Assembly (NCBI GenBank): GCA_003118195.1
Contig: BEXV01000096.1
Span: 247,899 to 311,898, forward strand
Direction of reading: 5' to 3'
Origin: Hemicentrotus pulcherrimus
Lineage: Eukaryota > Echinodermata > Echinoidea > Camarodonta > Strongylocentrotidae
DNA length: 64,000 nt
Shown one piece after another: positions 39,165-51,400 of the stretch. Every line of letters starts with the position of its first letter. The stretch's first letter is position 1. The position numbers and the translations under genes were made by a program. The notes beneath the pieces are model-generated. The model did not search any database, was not told where the DNA came from, and saw only the letters and a program-made list of their open reading frames with translations.

Positions 39165-40276
39165 GTCATTTTCCAGAAATATGTCAAGATTGTTTCCCCT
39201 TCATTTCTTAGTGAGGAATTTTCTTTAGTTCAAATGCATACTGAACAATTTGTGACACATTATACCGAATTTGTAAGTGATGGGATGTGATAGTAATTTA
39301 TTGTTTGACTTTGTCATGACTATCCCATGAATGTAGTTTGAGAATTAGAGAATGTAGATCAGTATTGAATGCACATACTTGCCTTCTTTGTCTCTTGCAT
39401 GTGCTGTAAGAGAATTTATTTTGTAGATAGTAGTATTCTCTCATAATGTATATAACTCAGAAGAGAAAGATATTCAGGCAACTTTGATTAGATTTTCTAT
39501 ACTCTTTTTGCACATTCTATGCATTTATACCATACCCAAGGAGATCATTTCTATATTTGCATTTAGAGATTACAAGTTGAAATGTTTATTCTTTATATAT
39601 GTATTCAATTCATTGTAATTGGAAACCCAAATGCAAGACAGTTGCACGTATCATCAATCAGTGGAATAGTTGCTTCAATTAATTTGGTTTACGTGTAAAG
39701 AAAATATTTCAGAACAAATTGACTAACCATTCGGTTTATGTATAGCAAAAGTTGTTTATAAGATATCACTGATTCTTTCGAGATAATTAGATATGAAGAG
39801 GTATATAGAAATATAGAATATAAATGTAGAATGTCTCACAGATGTATATGAAACTTTGTACAGCAAGTCTTTCATGCTTCATAAGTGTAACGTAAAGGAG
39901 ATGGAGAAAAAAAGATGTTGTTGGACTTTTACTTCCTGTAAGCATTTTTTTTTTTTTTACACACAATGAATTCTTAGTTCTCTTCTTCATTACTTAATAA
40001 TTGGTTTTAAAAATATGTCAAACAGTTTACTAGGTTTAAGTACTATTCCAATGAAAGACAAGAGTTTGTGTGTGTGTTTATGTGTGTCTTTAAGATATTG
40101 AGTGACATTTTGCTGCTCTTGTTGGTACCTACATCTATGTAGGCTGGCCAAAATGTTGCTTTGAAATATGGATGAAACAGGCCAACATCAAGATGTTGGT
40201 AAATGGCAGGCTTTTTGAAAGTTGGTCAGTTGCTGCATGATATGTGTACCTGTTTCTTTCCATGTCGTGCTTACAT

Positions 40277-40302
40277 AATGTATGTATGTATGTATGTATG
40301 TC
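40277..40302. repeat. ATGT tetranucleotide microsatellite
   Basis: Six consecutive ATGT/TATG units. Confidence 0.9.
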
Positions 40303-40989
40303 ACAGTCAACCCTTATTTATTACCAGTGAAGAGAAACATTTGCAAGATATTTTAGCACATTACATTGTAAATACAGATCCTGTAGAAAAAGAAATCAGA
40401 GAAATCTTCAAACTTGTATACCGTAGTTATAATCATGCAAACCGCGGAAGAGATTTTATGTGCAGTAATTGTCTTTTGAAAGGCAGAATTGAATTTGTGT
40501 TTTACTATGACAAAAGTTCACGAACAAGTGAGAAGAAAGTGATTATTATATGAGGTAGGCATCTATATGTTTCGATTAGAATATTATATTTGCAATATGA
40601 TTTATTAGAATGTGTATCACGTTCGTTTTTGCAAATGCAAAGACGTAAAGATTGAACTTTTGTGTGTACAAACTTGTGTGGCATTGGTCGGTTATTAAAT
40701 TCCACCTTGAATAAGAGAAATTATATTGTCTCCCTATCTTTCGTTATTGTCTCCCTATCTTTCATTATTTGTTATGAATGATATTAGGTTTGATTATAGT
40801 TGTATGCATGATGTTGGTGAAAACGATTTTGATATTTTCATTAATTTCATTGTTGACGACAATAATGATTTAGATGATGGTGGTAAAAGTGGTGGTGGTG
40901 AGGATGGTGATGATGATGATGATGATGATATTTGTGGTGGTGATAATGATTGGTGACTTACAATAATAATATTCTGCTTTGATATAGCA

Positions 40990-41160
40990 TTTAATACATC
41001 AATGATGTCTCTAAGCGCTTTACAGATATATTATTACCCCGGTCATCGGATTCAAGCTTGCCTGCAAACAAATGTAAGCACAATTCTCCACTCCTTGGGG
41101 AGCATTCCAGCAAGGCGTTATTTAAGTGCACAATTGCTCATCTAAGGCCATGTATAAAAA
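40990..41160. repeat. Dispersed repeat with TAAGCGCTTTACAGATAT core (probable)
   Basis: It contains CTCTAAGCGCTTTACAGATA, TTACCCCGGTCATCGGATTC and TGGGGAGCATTCC-type blocks, recalling a dispersed family common in marine invertebrate genomes. A related GTATAGCGCTC block occurs at 61855-61865. Boundaries are approximate. Confidence 0.4.
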
Positions 41161-41454
41161 TATTCATGTTTAGCGTCCCCACCCGCTTCCTTTTTGGTAG
41201 CCGCATCCTTTTTTTGTTTTTTCTCTTTTAAAGAAAAAACAAACATGAAAAACACTGCTAAAATAATCAATTTCTGATTTTTAAAATGTTATTCAAAAAA
41301 TGCCAGCAGCCGCCTTGAAAAATAGCCAGACTGTCAGGGAAAATGTACCGAGTGGCAGTCTTGAGCGGCCATTTCGAATTAAAAAAAAGGGCCTCCTCCT
41401 TCCTATTTTTCAAAAAGGCAAGATGCTAAACATCTTTTTTTTGTTGTATATTTT

Positions 41455-41545
41455 GGCCAAACGACATAAACATTTGCATCCTACTGGGTACCCATTTAAC
41501 ACCTGGGTGGAGAGTTTTAAATCTTTGTCTTGCCAAAGGATATTA
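41455..41545 (-). repeat. SINE fragment, reverse orientation
   Basis: On the minus strand it reads ACTCTCCACCCAGGTGTTAA then ATGGGTACCCAGTAGGATG, the same block as in the element at the left edge of the window. It is truncated on both sides. Confidence 0.55.
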
Positions 41546-41573
41546 AAGTCACGGCACATTATGAAAAAAATAA

Positions 41574-42060
41574 AAAATCTCAACTTTTCGGCCAAAATGG
41601 CAAAAAATTAAATCTTTTTAGTTTTCTCATCATGAAAGTCCCAATATGCCCTCAGAATCATATTGATCCCTGTTTGTTCCTAAAAGGGGCCGTAAGGCAT
41701 ATTTAGGAAAAGTTCGAAAATCTCAACTTTTTGGCCAAATGGTTCGTCATTTTTGGCAAAATATAAAAATTTTCAATCTTCTTTGTTTTCTCATGATGGA
41801 AGTCCAAATATGCCCTTAGAATTATATTGATCCCCGTTTGTTCCTAAAAGGGGCATTAAGGCATATTTAGGAAAAATTCGAAAATCTCAACTTTTTTGGC
41901 CAATTGGCAAAAAATGATAATTTTCAATATTCTTTGTTTTGTCATCGTGAAAGTCCCTATATGCCCTCAGAATTATATTGATCTCTGTTTGTTAATGGAA
42001 GGTGTGTTTTGGCACATTTTGGAAAATTTTGAAAATCTCAACTTTTTGGCCAAAATGGGA
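41574..42060. repeat. AT-rich tandem array, unit about 145-165 bp
   Basis: The anchor AAAATCTCAACTTTT recurs at about 41574, 41717, 41881 and 42032. Each unit continues with TTTTGGCCAAA, TTTCTCATGATGGAAGTCC, ATATGCCCTCAGAATTATAT and TGATCCCTGTTTGTTCC. There are three full units plus the start of a fourth, diverged by substitutions and small indels. Confidence 0.9.
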
Positions 42061-42469
42061 AGGGGTTAATTGGCACTGTAAATGAATGAATTTTATTCAT
42101 TCGCTTTGATTGTATGATTGGGTGTGAATGTATGATTGAAAATTTTCTTCAAGACAAATATAAATTTTGTAGTTTTTTTAGAACAGGGCATATAGGAGGG
42201 GACCTAGCATGATCCATCACCGAGATGCCTTTTTGTGTTTGATTGATCGTACTTTAAAAAATTCAATGGGTTCTTGCTCAAACTTAGGTTTTGCTGGCTT
42301 CTATTAACCCGTCGACTACTGAATTTATTTGCCATAGGGTTAATACAGGGGCCTCCTGATTGCAGGAGGCAATGGGTTAAAACAAACTTCCCCTTTGATC
42401 ATTGATGATGCTTATTTGATGGGAGCTAATGATGTGAATATGAGGCTGCTGACATAAAGTGGATTTGTG

Positions 42470-43189
42470 CAGGCGCATAGCCAGGGNAGAAAAAGGATTA
42501 AGAATTGAGAACGGTACAAGAATTGTCTTCTTTCTTCAATAATTTATTGAAAAGCCTAAACGCTTCGCACGGGAGGACCAGGCAAACTAAATTCAAACAA
42601 TGATTAAGAGTCGAGAACAGTTAACGAATGTCAAGGCTTCCACGCTTCACGCGGGGGGGGGGGACTGCATTCAGAAAAGGATTTAGAGTCGAGTACGGGA
42701 CAACGAATCGTCTTCTTTCTCGAATAATTTAATGAACCGGTTACACTTCCATGCTTTGCGCGGATGGGGGGGCAAACTGAATTCAAACAATGATTAAGGG
42801 TCGAGAACAGTACAACAATCGTTTTCTTCCTTTAATAATTTAATGAACCGTCAAAGCTTCGTGCGAGAGGGGGGCAAACTGAATTCAAACAATGATTACG
42901 AGTCGATCGAGTACGGTATAATGAATCATCTTCTTTCTCGAATAATTTAATGAACCGTCTAAACTTGAGGGGGGCAAACTGAATTTAGACAATGATTAAG
43001 AATCGAGAACGGTACAACGAATCGCCTTCTTTCTCTAGTAATCTAACGAAACATCAAAGTTTTCGCACGAGAAGGGGGAAACTCCCCCCTCCCTGCACCG
43101 TATAGGGAGCGCGCTACGTGCGCTCTGTAAGTGATTTGCACGCTTTGCGTGCTCACTACCGCCCCCCCCCCTAAAATAAAATCCTGGCT
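42470..43189. mobile_element. Non-autonomous element with target duplication and internal minisatellite
   Basis: The element is flanked by a 10-bp direct repeat TGGATTTGTG at 42460-42469 and 43190-43199. Its ends share AGCCAGG inverted: AGCCAGGG near 42479 and CCTGGCT just inside the right repeat. Between them lie five or six degenerate units of about 100 bp (CAAACTGAATTCAAACAATG, ATTAAGAGTCGAGAACGGTA, TCTTCTTTCTCGAATAATTT), then a GC-rich patch with two inverted repeats (GAGCGC...GCGCTC, GCACGC...GCGTGC) and a C run. No coding capacity is seen. A 9-10 bp duplication suggests a Mutator-like or related DNA transposon (inference). The single N at 42487 may hide missing sequence. Confidence 0.7.
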
Positions 43190-45260
43190 TGGATTTGTGT
43201 GAAAGCATATAAACAACAAATTATGGTTGCAATGATTAGAGAAATTAATCTCTTAATACCAGTCCAGTTAAAATTACAAAGTTATAGTATAATCCTATTA
43301 GAAATAAAAAAATCCCATGCTATTAGAAATAGGATCATAATATGTTTGTTTGTTAAACCTACTTTAACATTATAATGAGCTAAAGGACTGAAACAGGCTT
43401 AATCTCTATATTAGCGAACCCGTTGTCTAATTGATACAAAATAAACTCTGCCATTCCATGTACTGTACATCCAAACAAATGACGCTTTTATATAGTAAAT
43501 GTCAAAATGAAAAGAGAAAAAGAAAAGTTTATACATTGTTTTTTACTTGCTTTATTCATACCACTACATTACTTATCAATATACATGTATATACTGTATA
43601 TCACTGTACAATAACTGCCAAACAGTATGGATGGAATGAGAAACATAGTCAAAATTAGTGGATCAAGGTAACAATTCAAACAGAAATATTCACTTTTTCA
43701 TCAATATTTAATAAACGTTTATACTCTTCAATACAAATCTCAAGACTTCATCAAGTCAAGACAGAAATATATATACACCATATCATTATACAATGGAGAT
43801 TATATACACATATACAGTATACCGGTACTTAAATTCTCTTTTACCAAAATAGTGCATTCTATATTGATATACAACATATCTCTTTCACTCAAACTGTTAT
43901 GGCCATCCAAATAATCCATATATATTTACATGTACATTCATTATGACATTTTTTTCTATTTTATATAACAACATGCAGGAATAAGACAAGGAAATTCCCC
44001 AAAAGGAGGAAGATTAAATATGGGTCTGGGGGTAACAGCCCTGGTAGGGGTTAAGAAAATTATAGAATATATTTATGTAAAAGGGCACATTTTCCTTGCA
44101 TTCTAAACTTGAGAAATGTTTGTTACCCCAGCTTTCTTAAAGGGACTCTTCAGCAATATTCTGATAAGAGAAAAATGCTGTTAAGTTATTGAGGTCAATG
44201 CTAGATGTACAATTAATGATATCATGGGAAATCTGCCAATCGGTGGAATCTCATCCCTGAACATGCTTTAATGCTATAGTTGAGCTTCATCCCCATCTAA
44301 TCATGCCACATGCAACATCAAAGCTTCCATTTGAATCTCCCTTCGATCATTTTTTTCTTCTCTAAGTGATATTTGAAATGAGAATAGCGTGCTCCACATC
44401 CAGTAGCATGATTACATAGTTCCCACAAAAATCATCTGAAAAAGAAGTACTATGAAAATTTGACAAATATTTCCTGAAATGAATCAGTACACAATGTTTA
44501 CTTCTTTCTGTGCAAGTCAATGTGCAATTTATTACCTCTCTCTAGAATTGACGATGCCAGGTAGCAATTTTGCTTTTAATATAAATAATCTCTGACTTAT
44601 GTGTGTGTGTGAAATGGAAAGGCAATCAGAAAGCATTGACACTACATGTACTATCTTTCAAAACAACTTCATGTGGAAGTGAAAGTATGATAGGACAATA
44701 GCGTGGTAAATACATATCTGTAATGTTTGCACACAAAATGTCTGGTGCATGATAACTTTGATAAGTGATTATTAAATGAACCTCAAGGAGAGTTGGAAAC
44801 AATTTGACACTTCCAGGAGGAATACTCTGATGTACGTTCATCATCACTCTCTCGTATTCCTTTATAAGGTTCTCCTCATGTTTTTCTGTTAAAGAATAGA
44901 ACTTATTGGTCCATTTTGTTCTCAAGAGCATGAATTATTTATGACCAAAAAAAAGTTCTACAAAGATACAAATTACTGATTCTCAGAACAGAGTTCTTTA
45001 TAAATATTCCTAGATCATTTGCATCTTGTTATTCCTATTCTGTTTAATATATTTTTGTTTCAAACAAATAACATTTTCATTAGAACAGATATGTAAATTT
45101 GCAAAGATTCTGTTTTTCATTGAGACATAAGGTTTCAGACTCTAAGAAATGCATTGATGGCTTGCTAGACCTCAATTCACAGCAGACTAGCTATGCAAAG
45201 GCTGTTAGTGTTCCATCATTATTCTTCATATTTTCCTGCTCTTTGCTTTAATTTCACATC

Positions 45261-45401
45261 TTAGACCATGCCTGGCTTGGCATACATAGGAAGGTGATAG
45301 TAGTTATAGCTCAAGAAACTCAGAAGTCTTGTCTCCACAGCCCTCTTGTTACCTTGCCGATCAAACTGCTCAGCCAAATACTTGCGGTCATGGCTTTCCA
45401 A
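45261..45401 (-). CDS. CFAP61: CFAP61 last coding exon
   Basis: It reads [40 protein letters not shown] and AKPGMV, then TAA at 45261-45263 (plus-strand tta). The terminal LxxFLxYNxYHLPMYAxPG(I/M)V matches the CFAP61 C-terminus, so the 3' end of the coding region is complete. Confidence 0.95.
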   Translation of the reverse strand: MESHDRKYLAEQFDRQGNKRAVETRLLSFLSYNYYHLPMYAKPGMV

Positions 45402-48400
45402 CTATACAGCAAGAGAAATGCAAAAATAAAATCACATTATGATATTACAAAAATACATCTGGTTATAATAGTATTTCAATCACAGATAATTGGCCTGATA
45501 TTTACTAGGAGGTTGGCATATTGCACTAGAAGGAAGTAAGCATTTTCTTTAATTACACATTGTGTTTGTGTTATTTGAAATATATTTAGTGGAAGCAATG
45601 CGAAGAAAGAGTTCTTTGATACAATAGCACTGATAGTCCCAAGGATCAAAATTTTACATTTGATGGATGTTGACAAATCCATCTCTCGCTATGTCTCAGT
45701 TCTTCTGTTCATTATATTTCTCTCGGCTTGTATTTTTCTTATTCAATGTTCAATAAATATAGCAACAGTCATGCTTGAAGAAAAATGTAATAAATTGCAT
45801 TGCCACAATTATGATTTGGGTACTACATTATCGGATCATGAATTCCAACCACAAATATTTTTTAAGATTAAGACTCCTCTAGCACTATTGTGATGTTATC
45901 ATGGTATCTTAAAAAAGAATTGAATTCAATTGGGAGCTGATGTCTGATAACATTCAACAAAACAAGCCTTCCAGCGGATATCAAAAGACTGGAAAGAATT
46001 CTGTATGAATGAACTTAATTGAAAAACCCAAACTAAGTTTGTTCTTGTCTTGGGAAAGTATTTATTAAAGGTTTTATTTCAAGAGAGGAATATATGTGTT
46101 TGTAAAAAAAGGCTGATACAGGATCTCACTTTGATTAGTAAACAAATTTTTATGACACTGGTATGTTGAAAATGAAAAAATATAAGCTTTAGATCGGTGA
46201 TAATTCTTAGGTGAATGTCTGTTTGGCAAGAAATCATGTTCATTCACTTACTACGCAAAATCAAGATTATCTTAAGGCGTAGCAAATGCAACCCAAGCTT
46301 CGAATTGGGATTACTTTCATTTGAAAATAAAATTTGGAAGAAGTTTGTCCCCAATTTCTTTCCTGTCCTAAGTATCAAAATTTTTTCAAAGTCTATCTAC
46401 TTCAAGGACTATAATGAAAGACATATTGAGGATATAAATGTGATGAGGTTAATAACTTACCAGTAGATCTTGTGAGATGAGCTCTCTAACTTTCTCTTCC
46501 AAGGAACTCACATCAACGGCCTGGAAAAAAAAACAACATGTTTTTCTTTTCATTAGGAATCTGAATATTCAAAAATCATTCAATACTTAAGGATGATTTC
46601 AGGATTTGGAGACTATCTGAGTTGAAGGGTACCACATAGCAATCTAAGATGAGATGAGATGGTATACGTAAAATAGCTTTGTTAATAACAGGTAAAGTAA
46701 GATAAAGCTTTATCGATACTACCTGATCATTAGCTACTGTCTTTATTGTGATCTACTTACCGGTCTCTGGACCAGTAGCTCTCGGACCTCTTGTCTGAAG
46801 TCTGTGAATCTATCATGGAAGATAGCAAGACTCCAAGTTTCTCTGAAGTAGGTGTAGAGATCTTTGATAAGACCTTCATCAAACCTTGATACCAGGTTAT
46901 TCAAGAATCTCTCATGGATGTTGTACAGACACAACAGGTTGGACACATCAATCGGCTGGAATCAAATACAAAAACAAAACAAAAGCAATTACAAGAAGAG
47001 CTTATTTATGTATAGAGCAATGCCCAACCAAATGTTACTTGAGAGAAATTTTCAAGATATACATGATAAAGAATGAACTCAAGAATATTGAGGGTAAAGA
47101 CCCATAAAAAGGAAATGTTAATGAGAATGCAAGATTGCCTATGACAGATTATGAGAGGTCAAAAATATATATTAACTATTGGCAATTCTAAATGATAAAT
47201 ATCTACGATGGATTAGAATTACCTATACAAAATGCCATGGAGAAAAGCAACACAAAACCGTTTCAAAATTGAAGGTATACTTCATCTCATTACACAAAAT
47301 AGCAGAAGTATAAAGACTTTGGAATGAGTGACGGTCCCTCTAACTTACCTTATGAGAAAGGCATGTAACGGTCTGGATGTTGGAGTAGTTGTTAAGGTGA
47401 AGACGGAAGTAGTTCTGCTGGGTATCTACAGTTATGATCTCACGACCCTACGATTAAACAAACAAAGAGTGTACAGATTATCAGATAGAGGTAATGATAG
47501 TAACATAAAACAAGAGCTTTTAAAGACTTTCTGTATCAATGAAATAGAAGATTTTGATTTTAAGTCTAATTTGTAGGTTCCTTAATTGAACAAGTTTTGA
47601 GAATAGTGCTGTAGCCAAACTGCCGAACCGAACGGAAGTTCACCGAACATGGCACTTCCGAACCGAACCGAACCGAACGCAAAGGCCTGGTTCGGATGTT
47701 CGGCAGAAAAAATAAAACGCTTTTGCAAGCTTAATAAACTTGTCATTTTTTACCTAATTTTCATGTCATGACTGCTCATTTTATGTTGACTTTTTTCCCA
47801 TTTTGTGATTTATGCCTATCTAGTGTTGGGCGCGACTTCACTGGCGCCATTTAAACTCCCAAATCCTGACCACGCTACGTGGCGATCGCAAGCTATAAAC
47901 AAGAATACATGTGCATGATCAAAACAAGTTTAGCTCAAACCCATTTAACAAAACAAATCATCAATATTTTAATCATAACAATATCGGACAAATTTTACAA
48001 TACAAATAATTAAATAAATATATATTTTAGTATGGTATTTATTTATTCTGGGAAAATGGGATTTTAAATTTTTACTATTGAAAATAAAAACTTATAAAAA
48101 ACAGTTATTGAGGAGCCTGAATAACCATTCAAGATGGCAACTTTCATGACTCTCACATTAGACAACAACCGTCCCGGAAAATCTTGAAAAAATATCATTT
48201 ATTGACAAATTGAAAACATGATTCTTTTAAAATTGAAAATAAAACACGATTCAAGACGGAAATACGAATGTAAGTAGTACTTTTCTTAATAAAAAATTAC
48301 GTTTAGAGCAGTTTTTTAATGCGAAATTCGTGCTGGTCGGAAGCACTGTATTTCAGCAGGAGTGGGCAGAAGTCCTTCGTGCTGGTCGGGCCCGGCTGGC

Positions 48401-51400
48401 CGGCCCGCCCAGCGCCGACCGCCGTGGCTATAACGATGCTTGCTATTATATTACCGAACCCCGAACCGAACCAAGTTCGGGTGAAAAATTGCCGAACTCT
48501 GCCGAACCGAACCGAACACGAACATAGCCTCTGACTTACAGCACTATTTGAGAATATCAACATTATTAATCAGCAGTAACGAAAACAAAGTGATTTTAAT
48601 CAACGCTAAAATACTGATTGCTAAACATATAGAATAATCTTAGTGTACATTGACTGCTTAACTTCTATTAAATTAACTTAATGCATCTTTAAATCTTACA
48701 TGATTGAATACTGATCTATAGCAAACTAATCAATGTTTCCCATGGAGTATAAGAGAGTATCAGACATCAAATCAAAAAGTTCTGAAACACTTGATTGATC
48801 ATCATGAAAGGACACTTAAGTGTCGGCACTATATGGCAGGGTCATTTGGCATAACATATCCAATGCATCATTTGAAATATGCATTGTATAAGATTATATA
48901 AGGACCCTTTGTTTTTCAACCAGAGATTTGCATATGTATCATGGAATGATACTTACATAGTCTGCCTGTGCCATCTGGACCTCTAGAGGCATGTCAAGAC
49001 CAGGTTTGCCATAGTGGAGGTAATGAAGACCCCCTGGCAAGACCCCGCCCTGTACCTTAGCACCCTGGTAAAGGGGGATCAGACAATGAGGCTCTGGGGG
49101 AGGGGCAAGGTCATTCTCAATGGTAGGGTCAAAGAGACGGAGCATGGTAGAGGCCAAGGAACGGCCCACCTCCTTAGAGTTGAAGTTGGCATGGGTCCTG
49201 TAAGTTAAAAAGTAGGAGGAAGGAAAATAGACAAGATAGTAGAAAGTAGAATATTCTTGAATGCTCATGATATGGCTGGAAATTGAAAATAGTCAATGTC
49301 CGCAAACCAAAGCAAAACAACTAATACTTGAGTAAATCTATCAAAAACATCTATCATCATGTCAAAGGCCTTCCTAATACATTCCTCTCCCATGTGTTTA
49401 AAAAAAAATAAAAATTTGTGAAATTATTACAAAAACAAGATAAATACAATTTCTCCTATTTCCCCTACCTATATGTAAATATATATCATCAATTAACAAG
49501 GTCTTTGCTTGTATCATACACAATATAATTTTTTGCAGAATATGATAGAGCTGAAGTACTACTGTGATCTTTCATATACTAACCATTGTTCAGCTTGGTA
49601 TTTCCTCTGGAATTTAGTGAGTGGTCCAGCAGCCCTGATGGACAGGTCATTGGTATGGAAGAGAGCATCGATGACCAATCGGCCGTCATAAACCAAACAG
49701 CTGTCATTGATGGCTGGTGAGATTAAAAAATGATAAGTAATAGATGGTTTATCTCAATATGTTAACAATTCCCAACGTATGATAAATCAAGCATCAAGCT
49801 ACTGCATAATGAAAACTGTTAGGAGTCACTGGAATTTCAAAATAACTTCTATATTCTTTGCCTGCACCTGTCACGGTCTACAACAACTTTCATAAAAATT
49901 AATATTGAATGTATGCAAAACTGAATAAGACATATTTATGTTGTGATATCTTTAACTGTCCGGTTGCATGACCAGCTTCCTTCATCATTAATATCTTAAG
50001 TGTGTATGCCTTTTGACCTTACAACTGACCCTGGAATGTTCGCCTCCTTCATCTTAAAGAACATGAAGATACAAATGACAGTATTTGTTATAAGCTAGTG
50101 AAATCCTTGCTTCTGATCAGTTCTTAGCAGATTTGTCAATGATTTTTGTCATTTATCATTGAAAAAAGGCTTTATGAAACGGGTCCCAGGAACATACAAA
50201 TGACAAGCCTACCTTTGAATGCTTCATAGTCCACTGCCTTACGACTGTAGCAGAAGAAGGCTGAGCACTCAAGTTTGAGAGGCTTTGTGTCCGAGGTGAA
50301 CGAGGCACAGTAGACCTCTCCGTCCCCTGACACACCCTTGCCATCGTTCCATTGAGCCAGGTAGTATCCCTGATAGAGCTCTACTCCAGCCTGAGCCATG
50401 GAGTGATGTACCGCCTCCTGGACGGTAGGGTTGTTGAAGCATGTGACCGTGAAGCGTTGAGGTGGCTGTACCATAGCGATTCGGTGACCAGGGACATCTA
50501 GAGCTAGTAGGGTCTGGACGGCAGTGTACGCATCTAAGCTGCTCCCATATATGATGGCCTTGCCTAGATGAAGCAGCAAGTAAAGTGATTGAGAGTAGAT
50601 CACAATAATATAAAAGATGATAATAGCATCTACTAGAGCAAATAGTCCCACATTTTCCCACAACCCGAAAGAGGACCAACATCCATGGACAGCTAATCTT
50701 TGTTCTCCAGCCATTATAATGCCATTGTTGTATTCAGAAATATTAATGTAAATCAGGAAATCTCAAGACCCATGGACCTTGATAAGTTGTTATTACATTG
50801 ACATTGGACTGATATTATCTATGAGTTCAAAGAGAAAGCATCACTTGAAAGGAGGCGAGTTGGCTCAGTTGGTAAAGCGTCTGCCTGTGGAACCAAAGAT
50901 CTTGGGTTCAAATCCCCCCCCCCCAGGTGGATGGCTGAAGCCTGCATTGTGTGTTAACGTGCCCCTCCCCTTCTTTCATAGATGCACACTGTGATAAGTA
51001 GAATACACTACGTCCCTCAGATAGGACGTTAAATGGAGGCCTGAGTTACCACCTTTGCACGTTAAGAACCTACTGCACTATTCGTACAAGAGTAGGGGGA
51101 ATTCCTGGTGTAGTGGTCCACCTGCATACCACAGTATATACAGCTACCTGAATTTTCAGTATTGACGGAGGCAGATTAGCCATTGGAAGAAGAAGAAGAA
51201 GGAATGTTTACCTTCAGCACTGATGAATCTCTTGTTAAGCCACTTGATGGTGGCTGCCGCATCACTCTCATCATTGATGGTGAATACATTCTTGGGTTTA
51301 GGACCGACGTATCTCCGATCAGGATTGTTGGGTACCTCTTTATTGGTGACCAGTTTGCCGACGTCAGCTCCGGTAGGACTACTCACCTAGAGGATGGTGA

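Larger units (their letters stand above)
37553..39180 (+). other. KIF26: KIF26 3' untranslated region
   Basis: AT-rich sequence follows the stop codon. It begins with a 137-bp tandem duplication (37577-37850) and later contains TGACCTTTGACCT at 37955-37967. An AATAAA at 39159-39164, followed within 40 bases by T-rich sequence, is the best candidate cleavage signal. The boundary is inferred, not shown by transcript data. Confidence 0.6.
39181..45260. other. Convergent intergenic interval, repeat-rich
   Basis: This interval lies between the 3' ends of KIF26 (plus) and CFAP61 (minus). It contains an ATGT microsatellite (about 40277-40302), a GAT/GGT microsatellite (about 40890-40930), a dispersed repeat near 40990-41160, a reversed SINE fragment, an AT-rich tandem array and a 720-bp transposable element. 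The right-hand part, left of 45261, must include the CFAP61 3' UTR. A TTTATT (AATAAA on minus) at 44528-44533 is one possible signal. Open frames at 40203-40553 (plus) and 44626-44931 (minus) have no recognisable similarity. Confidence 0.6.

Noticed and set aside
40203..40553. 116-codon plus-strand open frame in the intergenic interval
   Set aside because: It starts next to an ATGT microsatellite, has no recognised similarity, and no splice partner is visible. The second half looks somewhat protein-like, so a transcript search would be worthwhile.
41574..43180. CRISPR-like array
   Set aside because: Repeat units are 100-165 bp with no short constant repeat and unique spacers; this is eukaryotic satellite and transposon sequence.
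44626..44931. 101-codon minus-strand open frame
   Set aside because: It probably lies within or near the CFAP61 3' UTR, which already has its stop at 45261; no family resemblance.
48303..48563. Open frames on both strands near the right end of the hAT-like element
   Set aside because: They arise from CCGAAC repeats and a GC-rich patch; no transposase motifs.
50848..50925. Functional tRNA gene
   Set aside because: Box A and B are present, but the acceptor stem does not pair convincingly and the sequence continues as a repeat body with a GAA tail, so it is a SINE.
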